A stretch of 64,000 bases of DNA from Seriola aureovittata (Eukaryota > Chordata > Actinopteri > Carangiformes > Carangidae): assembly GCF_021018895.1 (NCBI RefSeq), contig NC_079378.1:12425001-12489000 (forward strand), in the 5' to 3' direction. Below, in pieces: positions 1 to 11,500 of the stretch. Made by a program: the position numbers and the translations under genes. The notes beneath the pieces are model-generated. The model was given only the letters and a program-made list of their open reading frames with translations, was not told where the DNA came from and searched no databases. Within the stretch, counting starts at the first letter, position 1; each line of letters starts with the position of its first letter.

Positions 1-865
1 ACACAAGGTTCTCCTTAGCAAGCACTGTACGTACAAACACACACAGTCCTCTGTTTGGAAGTCACAAACAAACACACCCGACATTTAATCACTGTAGGAT
101 TGCTGGATTTAGCCCCTGATGGAGGCGGGGCTAAAAGGGTGAGAGTGTCTGTCTGTCTCACACTTTGCTCGACTATTGGCCCCCTTATTGTTGAATGCGT
201 TGAATGTATTCATGATCCCCAGAGGATGATTCACCATGAATTTGTTGACCTCATCGTATCATAAACCAATATAATTGTCACTTTCAAATCAAAACTTAAA
301 AATATAGTCATGGAATTTTTTTTTTTTTTTTCTTATTGTTCAGCTCTTTCTTTCATGAACAGCTTTGGCTCATGGCCATTGCATGGCGGCTCCACAGCCA
401 CTGAAATGTGTCGGTTAATGGATAAATATGAAACAAATTGGTTGGTACAAATGCTGTGTGAGTGCAGTTTATTTTCTGTTTTCTTGTACACCTGTGAAAC
501 TATTGACAAGACGCATCAAAGGGCAGACATTCACTTTGCATTATATATTGTTTGTTGTGTGTCAGTGTAGTCTAGACCAGTAGGTTCACATTCATTAATG
601 TACATGTGCTGTGGGCTACATACAGAAGAAGCAAACCAGGAAGAGCACATTTACACTCCTATGAAAATAAAACCCATTAATGTTAAAGTAACCAAGGCCT
701 GTCCTCTAGCAACTAATATCTAATGCTAGTAATCTAATGGTAAGGTTAATACTGTGACCCACATCGGGTCAGCACTCGTCAGTGGAGTTTGACGCCGGTT
801 CTACACTGTATGGTTTTGATGAACTGGCATTTCTTTCAGGTATAGAAATGAATGTCACTTAACCA

Positions 866-899
866 AAAATGAGAGCGAGAGAGAGAGAGAGAGAGAGAT
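866..899. repeat. (GA)n simple repeat
   Basis: A run of GA dinucleotides with a few interruptions, followed by further purine-rich sequence to about 960. Confidence 0.85.
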
Positions 900-1808
900 G
901 GAGAGAGAAGGAAAAAAAGGCAGAAAGGAGAGAGAAATTGAGGGCAAGAGAAGTGGAAATTACACACGTGGGTAAGCGAGTGTCTGTTTGTGTGTGTGTG
1001 AACTAACAGAGAAATGAAACTAAGTAAGTAACTTTTATTTGGTGATTAATTGATGTAATTCTGTGGTTTATTAGTGAAATGTATGAAGTGCCTGCCACTG
1101 CAGACTACAGTTTCTGATACAATAAGAGCCAAACAGATTATTCACGCTTTTTCTTCGTATTGAAGGGGGTAAAAGAAACTGAAATCATTTAGCTGTTTTA
1201 CCACCCAACATTTTCATACGGAGCTTTGCATCTTCAGGGACCAGTTGTGTGTTTATTGATTTACATATAAGCGTGCTCAGCAACACACATATTTCAGAGT
1301 GCTTATTAGATTTTTAATTAAAAGTTGCTTCTCAGGAAATAAATGAACACTTCACATATACAACATACATACATACAACTGAATACAAAAGGTGCTGACA
1401 CCACAAAGATGATGAGCTAAGACGGGCTAAATTAAAGTGTGGACAGCATATTGTAACTCTGTCGAGTGAGATAGGTCACAGTTGAATACAGCTTACACCT
1501 ATGATACAATGGGTCGTCCTCAAGAACAGCAGGAAAGTTTCTTAGTGTGAGTGGGATAATCAGAGGATTTTTGACAGTGATGATAACGACGAAAGCAAGT
1601 ACTTCTATTCATAAAAAGGAGAAAATGGGAGTAGAGACACACGTTGAAAGCAAAATAATAGAGTGAAGAAAAACAGAAACAGGAGATAAACAAAAGTCTT
1701 TTCTCAGCTTTGATTAGATATTAGAGTCTGACCTCAGGCAATCTCCTGCCTACTGCGTCTGGAAATCCCCTTTTTCCTACAAACACACACTCCCCTTGTC
1801 TCGTCTAG

Positions 1809-1810
<2 letters not shown>

Positions 1811-1890
<80 letters not shown>
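1811..1890. repeat. (TG)n microsatellite, about 80 bp
   Basis: Continuous TG dinucleotides with one interruption (a TT step near 1845). It is followed about 55 bases later by a complementary AC array. Open reading frames of repeated Cys-Val or His-Thr across it are artefacts. Confidence 0.95.
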
Positions 1891-1892
<2 letters not shown>

Positions 1893-1941
1893 ATGACTCA
1901 GCCCATAATGACAGACTGAGCCACCTGCTTCTAACCCCTTG

Positions 1942-1959
1942 CACACAGACACACACACA

Positions 1960-2002
<43 letters not shown>
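1942..2002. repeat. (AC)n microsatellite, about 60 bp
   Basis: AC dinucleotides with single interruptions near 1950 and 1961. Together with the TG array at 1811-1890 it forms an inverted complementary pair on the same strand. Confidence 0.95.
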
Positions 2003-2005
<3 letters not shown>

Positions 2006-4046
2006 AACACCTGGCTCCTGCACATAACCTTTCTCACACCATCTCACCTGAATTCTGACTACGTTTCCACACGCACACACACACACACCAGCCTACCTCA
2101 CTTCTCACATCATTCATCCACTCGTCACAGATAGGGAGCGGTTACCTCATCAGTGACGTCATTTTTTGCCACAACTATGTACCCCTCTGTCCTCAAACTG
2201 ATCTCCTGCACCACTGCACTCAACTCAACGTGGATCAATATGGCTTTGTACCTGCTGACAGAAATTGAGGGGTTTGCAGTATTGTATATCACATTTACAT
2301 CGTGATGTCTACATAAGTGCTAAGTAATATGAAAAATGCATTTATTTATCTTAGTGTTCTGTGCCCAGTGCTTCTTTAATCAAACTTTTGTGATCTCATA
2401 TAATATTTACCAATAACACTCCACCATGTTTGTTCATCCATCAAAAATGCTTTTCTTTTATGTGTGAGAACAGCAGACAGTCACTTAATCTATATCTCTT
2501 TCCTACCGCAACACACTCAATACTGTTGCCATCTAGTCGCTCCGTCTTCACAATAGTAGTCTGGAAAAAAAACCTTAGACTTGTTGAATCTTGGTAAAAG
2601 GTAAAGTCTTCGATCATATTTCTGCTCAAAGTTGAAACTGCTCTTCCTTTAACCCCCGTCATTGTACGTTGAGCTCAGCGCTACTTCCTCTGTTGTTTCC
2701 ATTAGCACCCACTCACTGTTTTCACTGCCTAAAAGTTACTGCACCTTAATAATGTAGCCCAGTGGAAAAAAAAGTACTTGCAGAAGTTTTGGCAAAGTAA
2801 AGATTTTCCTGATCCCAGTTCTAAATTTGACAGTTGAAAACATGACAGTGGAGGTTCAGACGCTGTCACACCTAAGCCCTGCTTTACGCCATCACCTCAA
2901 CGATACAGCAAGAGACTTAAAATAAGAGACTTACACTGACAATGACAGGGATGCAAGGATGCTCGTTTCCATGGTAACCATGGAGCTTGGTAACAATTTC
3001 TTTCTTTCTTTTTTTTTTCTTTTTTTGTGTTCTCATGCAGCCTCACTAGTTAGATCACAGCCAAGTAAAAACTAACTGATATCACTGTTATCTCTGACAG
3101 CAGTGCAGAGCAGGACAGCAGTGATGGTTCAAATCCAAATCACAGAAAACATCTCTGCTGTAGTGCTGCTGAGCAAAACCCTGACATTGGATTGTTTTCA
3201 TACATTTTGTAAACATATATCATAGACTGTCCAATGTCATATCCCTTCAAGTTGATATAATTATGGTTGATTATTTCCTCCAGAGCAGCAAAACTTAAAA
3301 CTTTCTTGTATTAAGGCAGGTCTAGGTGTAAGTTGTAGTATACAGGATAATAATAATCAACATCATTATTAGTTTTATAAAAATAAAAAAAACTTGATTC
3401 ATATATTGTTTTTCATACTCAAAGTGCTTTTCTTTGAAATAAAAAGAAAGAGCAGAGAATTTAATCACTAATCTAAGGCTACGCACAGCTGTAGTGTCCT
3501 CCTGTCAGGTTGTGTCTGACGTGCGACCCAGCTGGTCAGTCGGTTTAGTCATTTCTCCTTTCAACCACACGTGAACCACTTGTGTTTCAAAAGTGGAGCT
3601 GTTCCCAGTTGATTGAGCACCACCACATTGCTTTGACTGTTTTTCAGATATGACTGTTTGCTCGGACATTAGAGCATAAACTACGTAAAAAAGCAGAAGT
3701 GAAAGGTGTCTGCTCACTCTCATACTCTAATGTGCAACATTAACACTTGCTGTGTCGTCTCGTATGCTCTCATGATATTACGTGTGAAAACGGAGAGTGC
3801 AAAGTAACTAGCTGCATATAGCATGCATCAGTTTAACTGAGCAGATTTTTGGTTTGCCACTGTATTTTTATTTATTATTGTTACATCATTACTTGAAAGA
3901 TAAATCTGGTGGTTTCCTGTATTTTTCAAATTGTCAAGAAATCCATGAAAACCTTGAAAAGATCAAAATCAACAATGAATTGATTTTAGGAACAAGTGTA
4001 TCCAAAGCCTGGTATATCTTTTTCTTCTGTTTCATAGAGCTTTATT

Positions 4047-4290
4047 GTGCAAAAACTATTAAAACCACACACCAGTGAAGCACACTGTTGCACTGGGTGA
4101 CATATTTATTCATTACTATCAACTCAGACACTAAGTCATTCCCACATACACAGTCTGCTGTTGTAAACAAACACTGAAGTGTCAAGTTTGTATTAATCCG
4201 CAGTTGAAAATGGTCCCGAACAAAAACACAATTTACTCATGTTGGAGTAATATTTTCTAAAAACTTAAGTGTCCAGTTGTGTTTGTTTTT
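4047..4290. repeat. Dispersed repeat, family B copy 1
   Basis: This segment aligns by eye with 47,088-47,300. Both share CAAAAACTATTAAAA, then a CAGTGA...CACA block, GTTGCACT, GTGACAT, TTCATTA and ATCAA in the same order and orientation. The family is not named here, and I saw no terminal repeats. Confidence 0.6.
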
Positions 4291-7269
4291 TCTTAAATTA
4301 TATATTTGTGATACATTTTGGGCTTAGTGCATTGTGGGGCAGATTAATGCCTTGTTGGTTTGGGTCCTTTTTATAAATTGGTTTGACAGTAAGAAAAATA
4401 CAGAGATGTTTTTAGTTTTTATCTTTTTGTAAGTATAGTTTTAAAAGCTTAAGTCTTTTTTCTTTTACCAGGCCCTCAATTACGATTACATTAGAGTAGC
4501 TACCCTCTGAGGTAAATTGTTGCTTTCTAATCATTTGAGAAAAAACCTTTGTCACCCTTTGTTTACTTTTAAGACAATACTCTTTTGTACACTTCATTCA
4601 TCCTTACGTGTTACATTTTATTTATCAATCAATAACTCAAACAAGATTCAACAATTGAAAACGAGGTTTTGCATGTCTATATGTTCTTGTTACCTTTTTC
4701 CTTTTACATTTGGGAATTATTGGAGAGGGGGTTTCACTCTATATGAAAACATGAGAAAAGGATCACCTGTATGTATGTATTTGAAATCAAATGTGAATGT
4801 GATGAATAAAAACACAGATGAGTCATATTAGACAGGGCTTTTAGAATCTGTAGTTTTACACTGTAAAAAAAAAAAATGGAATTTTACTATTACTGTGACT
4901 TTTGATGTTTGTTCCTCTACTTATGTAAAATTTGTCAGCACTCATTACTGTCCTTACTGTAACAAAACACTACAAAGTTTCTTCTGGTCTTGGGCTCTTT
5001 TATGTATACCACACAGGCAGGTTGTCAAGTCATTTAAAGGCTCAGATGCTGCAGCGCTTTCACTCTCAGTGGTTATAACCACCACAACACATTATCAGTG
5101 CAGGAATACTATTTTCAGCTCCTCGACTCTCGGTTTAACATGCACACATTCTGATAGCAAGCTCATGCTGAGCTGGGTTTGACTCAAATGGTTTCCCTTT
5201 GAAGTGTTTCCCGAGACGCTAACATGGAGACCGTGAGATAGTTGCTGTAGTTGTTATTAGATGGCTGCTTTAAAAGGGGCATTCCAAAGAAAACTGCCCC
5301 ATTACTGCTATTTTCCCCTTCACGTTTCCCAACAACAAATGGTGTCAAAGCTGAAGAACAAAACGTGACTTACAGAAAACAACGTCATGTTTCCATCACG
5401 TTAAAGTGTGACAGATTAAAAGCTAAAATAAAACCCATGCACATTGTGTTTTAGGATTTGTGTTTTGATGTTAGCCATACAGTCATTTCAGGGAACAGGG
5501 TTGGCTTCAAAAAGATAAACTTCACTATCTCAATATCTCATAAAGTCATTGTCACTAATTCTCTTTTTCATCAGTACATCATTTTATATCTATTATGAAT
5601 ATTTGTTGCAATGTGTTTGAGTATGTGTTGTCATCAGATTTCATTCATAGAATTCTATCAGTTCACTTTTAACCTTGTGCAACATTAACATAGACAGAAA
5701 ATCCATACTAGCTTTAGGGCATAGCCCAGTAGCCCTCTGGCAATACAACACAAATGCACATGTTGGTGTGTTGAGTGTGATGGAACAGGATACTGGTGAG
5801 ATAGATGTCACTTGTGAGGCAGGACTGCACAACTCTGTTAAGTTGTCAGCGCAACAAATGTTTTCTCTGTTACAGGGCTTTCTTGTTAAACTGTAAAAGT
5901 AGCGCAACGCTACAGGGTGCTCTACCTGATATAGAGTTGCATGTTCTGTATTCACATTGAATTTAAATCTTTACCCACCCAACGTAACAATCCTATAGGT
6001 TTTATGTTATGGCAACCAGATTTTATTATTTCTGCTTTGTCTCTGAGAAATTTTCTTTTAGTCATGTGGGTCAAAACTACTAGCAAGCCAGTGGGAGGCA
6101 CATATCGGAGCTATAGATGCTATAGATGTCGTTGCACTTGAGAATAAAACATGATACCAAACAGTTGCTGAATTCATTCAAATGATTGATTAGATTGATG
6201 CCGATTGTGTTTTCAGTTTTCTCAACACATAATCTGTAGTTTTCGCCGGCTGTTAGAGGAGCATGCAACAGGAATTTTCAGCTCAGTGGATGGAGGTTTC
6301 TTGCTGAAATGCACCTTGGGAGTCACCGTTAACGTCTACCTCAAAGTTTTTATGTACACAGGCTTGTACCATTGACTTTTTATCAAAGAACCAGATATTT
6401 TGTGAGTATAGAATAGATCTGAATTTCTCTTCAGCTCACCAAACACCAGGAACAACACAAAAAAGACCCAGGATCCAAACCGTTTAACCAAAAGTCCCTT
6501 GTTGTTTTTGTACTTGTGTGTTTGTTTGGTTGCTTCAGGATCACGCTCCACCAACGCACTGCTCTCATGTAAATGAATGAGGAGTCTGTGTTTTGTCACG
6601 CAGGGCTGTTGTCAGTCTGAACACAGCCTTAGGGTAAACCCTGTGTTTACAATAAGTGGAATTTACCCTGATAACATCCTCCTATATGTTGAACTTTGTT
6701 TATGTGACTGAGTTTGTTATACGCTGCTGAGAAAACTCCTCCATGTTGTAACTATGACACATGCAGACCTCTGATGGGAAGATGTTACAGTAGGGATCAG
6801 AGAGTCAAAAGTCCTGTCTGTCTTTTAGTACTCTCTTAGCTCTTCTTAAATATATGTATCACCTGTCTGTAGAGAAGTGTACTGAAGCCCTCAGCTGGTT
6901 ATGTTGCTTGTGGTGGCTTAAAACGGACTTTAAGTTAAGTCAGTTGTAATATCTGTTTAGAAAACCGTTACTGTGTTGTTATCAATAAATTTCAAGCAAT
7001 AACATTTTTGCTATTAATTAATTTGATCAGTGAGCCTGCTACATCACCGAGTATTTCATTAGTAAAAAAAGAAACTTGAGCTTCAACTTTTTTAGGACAA
7101 CCACATTATTAAGATGGTAAATAAATGCAAGAAATAACAGATGTGACTAGTGACTAATTCTTCACAGGACAGCATAGCTTCTGGCGAGCACACAATGATG
7201 GAAATAAGCCAGGTGAGGTACAGGAAAGGGCAAGGAAGGCGAGCCTGTTAAAGTAATACAGGGGGATTG

Positions 7270-7540
7270 ATACATTTTGGGAACAGATGATAAGAAGGAT
7301 GGGAAAGGGAAGATCTGAGGTCTGTAATGAAGGTGAGAGAACGGAAGGAGTACATGATTGGGGGGGGTAAAGGTAAGAAAGGGGTGAGAATGAGGACAAA
7401 ACTACGGAGTTGGAGTGCCTGGATAGTGGGAGGGTCGCAGGGCAGTCAGAAAGGATGAGGGAGGAGAGGAGAAGGGAGGGAGGGAGGAAAGGCGTGGTGG
7501 GATAGACAGAGGGAAGGGAGGAAGGATCGGAGCGGTGAGA
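7270..7540. repeat. Purine-rich (G/A) tract with G-runs
   Basis: The + strand is strongly purine-biased. It contains a run of seven G near 7362-7368 and clustered GGG runs at 7459-7461, 7474-7476, 7478-7480 and 7482-7484. Long open frames on the minus strand here are only low-complexity Ser/Leu/Pro sequence. Confidence 0.7.
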
Positions 7541-8150
7541 CAGGTCGACTGACTCACTCACATTCCTGTCGTCCAGATTTATAGCGGCTCGGGGTCCTGA
7601 AACAGGCCCGGAGCCGCGGCCAAATTACAGTCATCTACAGCATTCCTCTGCTGCAAACACAGGTTAGCAGCCGGGCCACGCTAAGTGCTAGGTGCTGCCT
7701 GTTGACAAATGACTTCCTTTGAAGGGCACAAAGAGAGAGACAGAGAGAGGCTGGATATTTACTGTGTGAGGGCAGAGAGTCAAACTGTCTGTGTTTCTTT
7801 TGTTGGAAAACATTTTTGCTAAAAGTAGAGATGAAGAATGTTTGTTTGTGTGTTTGGGTGCGTGTCTGCCCGTGTTTTTTTAAAATGTGGCTTTCACTGT
7901 GGCCCTTAACTTGTGTAAAATAAACCAGTCAAACCAACCGGTTACATCAGCTCCCAGTGGAGGGTCCTACACACTCTTACACACACTGTAACCCAAGCAC
8001 ACACTCAGACACACACTGTGACAGGATGGCAATCTGAGTGTGTGACCTGTGTAAAGGGGATCTTTGTGTTTAATACCAGGTTCCCAGACTACTAATAGTG
8101 CTAATTGCCCTGTGGACTCAGGGCTGGGGCCAGGGGCCACTGACCTGACC

Positions 8151-8151
8151 T

Positions 8152-8200
<49 letters not shown>
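8151..8200. repeat. (TG)n microsatellite
   Basis: TG dinucleotides with one T-rich interruption near 8164. Confidence 0.9.
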
Positions 8201-8202
<2 letters not shown>

Positions 8203-8305
8203 ATAAGACTAAAATATAGAGAAATTGCACTATTCCTCAAATGTGTGTGTACCTATTAAATCATTAGCCACAATATGCAACAGAAAAAAGAGAGCGATTA
8301 TAATG

Positions 8306-8449
<144 letters not shown>

Positions 8450-8454
8450 TCCAG

Positions 8455-8542
8455 GCGTTCACAGGCACCAGTCCCAGGACCTCTCAGGGTACTACTCCCT
8501 CCCTCCAGGCGGTGTTGGCCAGATCACTCCCTCCATGGGCTG
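8455..8542 (+). CDS. tcf7: tcf7 exon a (linker, 88 nt)
   Basis: Acceptor TCCTCCAG, donor TG|GTGAGT. It starts with the last two bases of a codon and ends with TG. It encodes [20 protein letters not shown] and ends near TPSMG, matching the human TCF7 segment containing DLSGFYSL. The exon is flanked by (TG)70 on the acceptor side and CT/CA repeats just after the donor. Confidence 0.95.
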
Positions 8543-8547
8543 GTGAG

Positions 8548-8584
<37 letters not shown>

Positions 8585-11500
8585 AAGAGACACAGCTGTA
8601 CATGCTGTGACTCACATAGTCCTTTGTGTACTTGTGATGACCTTGCACTAAGTCACATTCATTCCCTAACACACCACAAAGGAACACACCATGCCAGTTG
8701 AAACTATTAGTCAATTAATCAATTATTCAACAGGGAGAAAATGAATCTTCACTGGTTCTTGCCTCTAAGTGTAAGATTTTACTGATAATAAACCAAATAT
8801 CTTTTCAGCTATTAGGCGGAAAAAACAAGCAATTGGAAGGCGTCACTTTGGGAAACTGTGATGTGCATTTCTTCCTCACTTTTTGACAAAAAGTGATGTT
8901 ACACATTAATGTTGAGCATATTTGAAAAAACAGTACATTAAAACAGAAGGGCATGTAGGATTACAGCAGCTGTAACTTCCTGCAAAGTGCAAAGTTTTCT
9001 TTCTAATATTCGTCAAACATCACCAAGACAAAAACTGCACAGCAGTTGCACTGTGTTTTAAAAATGTATTAACTGATAATACAGATAATAAAAAGCACTC
9101 ATCTTGACGGTTGGAGAAAACTATCTCTTTGAGGCATAATCAATTAAATGATCAGCATGTAAATAATCTGCAACAATTTTTATAACAATCCAGGAATCAT
9201 ATTTGTAATTTTTCAAGAAAGAATTGCACCAGAATTTACTGGTTCCAGCTTCTCAGATGAGAATATTTGCTCCTTTTCTTTGTGTTTGTAAATAGTAAAC
9301 TGAATATCTCAGAGTTTCTGACAGTCAGTCTGACCCGACAAGGAATTTGAATGCATGGGAAATTTTCAACATTTCCTGATACTTTATCATTTAATCTATG
9401 GATTGGTAAAATAATAAATAATGAAAGCAATCATTAGTCGCAGCCCTACAAGCATGCTTCTCACCATTAACCTGTTACTAATGGAACTGCTAACGTCTAA
9501 CGAAGCTGTAATTTTCCTCTGTCAATCTTATCAAACACCATCATCATCTTCATTTCATCACATTACATAAACACACACAAGCATACACACACTCTGACCT
9601 AAATCAATGGTGCATACGTCACTCTCTCACCTGGTGTCGGAGTGGCTAACCCAATGCCCCGCTGTCATGGAAACCACCTCCTTTGATCCTCAGTGTTTTG
9701 CACTTCAACCTGTGGCCTCTGGTCTAAACAAAAGGAATGTGGACAACTGCAAAATTAAGACAAAAAAATGAACTAAAATAGTGTTTCCTAGTTACACAAA
9801 CTTAACTAAACAGTGTTCTAGACTCTGTATCTTTCTAGCTACAATCAAGTCCTCTAAGTCAATGTTTATGCTGACTAAAATCAAATTATCAATAAAGAGA
9901 CTTAATGGGATTTGAAGCTGGATGTTGCTGCCAATAAATCATCTCGCTGAGGAGAAAACAGTGAGCACAAGTCATGCAATATCGTGGTCTTGCTTACAAT
10001 AATACCTTCACATCTAAATGTGCACTTTTCTGTTTCCCTCAAGATGTGGTGGATTCTGGGAAATGTTGGCAGCCCTTTGGTAGATTCTGGCCTTCAGTAA
10101 ACTCACAAAAAAAACCCCAAAACTGTATATCAAAAAGTGTGTGTTTTTGGCTTTTGTCCAATGCACTGTGTTTTGGTTTATAGTAGCAGAAGTCCTCTCG
10201 GCCTATGTCTTGATTTTCACAATAGTTCCCTGTGGGGACAGAGCAGCAGCAGCCGCAGTGGTGGTGTAGAAAACTCTGCAGTGTGGGACGCCTAAAACAG
10301 CCACATCTGCTCCACATTCAGTTCTTTTTCATTTAGGCTTTCCATCATTTTGGAGTCGATTTGTGAGCGCACAATGTCATGCTGGTTGATTGTGAACTTC
10401 TAATGTCAAGACTTCCATTGATTTATGGATCAACACAAATCCATTTATTATAACCTACTGTATCTGTCTGTGCCTGGACAAAATCCCCTGCAGGAACAGT
10501 TAAAGGCTTACATCAAATGTCACGGAGATTTGGAACAGAGGCTTAAAACTTTGCGTGTCCATTTGCTTACATGTGTGTTTATGTCTGTTTTTTTCTTTTT
10601 AATATTTCTGTAGGACGAGCTGTCTGTCCCCAGACAATTTTCAAGTCTGTGATTTACAGACATTTTATCTTTTTCAGACAAGAACACTTCACTGTGGATT
10701 TCCACAAGTATTATTAACAGCTAATCTCCTTTAACCCAGATTATCTGCTTGTTTTGGCGCCTTTGAGAGCACTTCTTTGTTGAAGGAAGAGGAGGAGGGG
10801 ATAACATAGAGAATGAGTGGTTAAATGTCAAACTGTTGTTTTCTGTTGTTTTGGTGCTTAGCCTGGTCTCACGTTCTGTTCCTTCATGACCACCTCCACG
10901 TGTCCCCCGCGGCCTGTCAGCTGGTCGGTTAGTTGCCTCGGACCAGGACGGTATCAGGAATCATTTGAGATCGGTTCTGTTGTTCGAATAGAAATGGCTT
11001 TGCAGTGTCAAATGCTGCGGTGGGAGCATGAGTCTCACAAACATGTTGCATTATTAAATTCTGTGTGTAATGAGGGCTGAAGGGGGGATGTTATAAAGCT
11101 CTTTAACTTCTATTGTAGATAGCAGAGTGTTGGACTGGAAGGTGGAGTGAAAAGCTGGCCGTCGTAGAGAGGGGAGATGCTATATTGTTTAAATATGGGG
11201 ATGGCACATTTTCATACACACTATCCTGGAAAGCATTCATAGTGTCGCACTCAGTTGTTCACATGAGAAGTGACAGAAGTACTTGTGTAATGAATGGGGA
11301 ATCCAAACCCTGCCTTTTTTTTCACCTCCACCCAACTGGCCAGTCATCATGAGCAGCTGAAATTGAAAGTATGTGGGAGGTTAAGAGATTTAGTGTACCT
11401 GAAATGTCTTTTGAGAGAGATTGAATTCAATTACTGTCCAGAAGAAAGAAAGTAAAGCCAAAAATCAATTTTTTTGCTAATTTTTGTTCTCCAAAGTCGG

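Noticed and set aside
1321..1400. NEHFT-like codons that recall the linker of TCF7L2 upstream of the first visible tcf7 exon
   Set aside because: The frame stops soon afterwards, no splice sites fit, and the rest of the segment does not match. It is a coincidence.
3121..3145. GGTTCAAATCC resembling a tRNA B box
   Set aside because: No A box, acceptor stem or cloverleaf could be built around it.
7154..7561. 135-codon minus-strand open frame
   Set aside because: Low-complexity Ser/Leu/Pro translation of the purine-rich tract.
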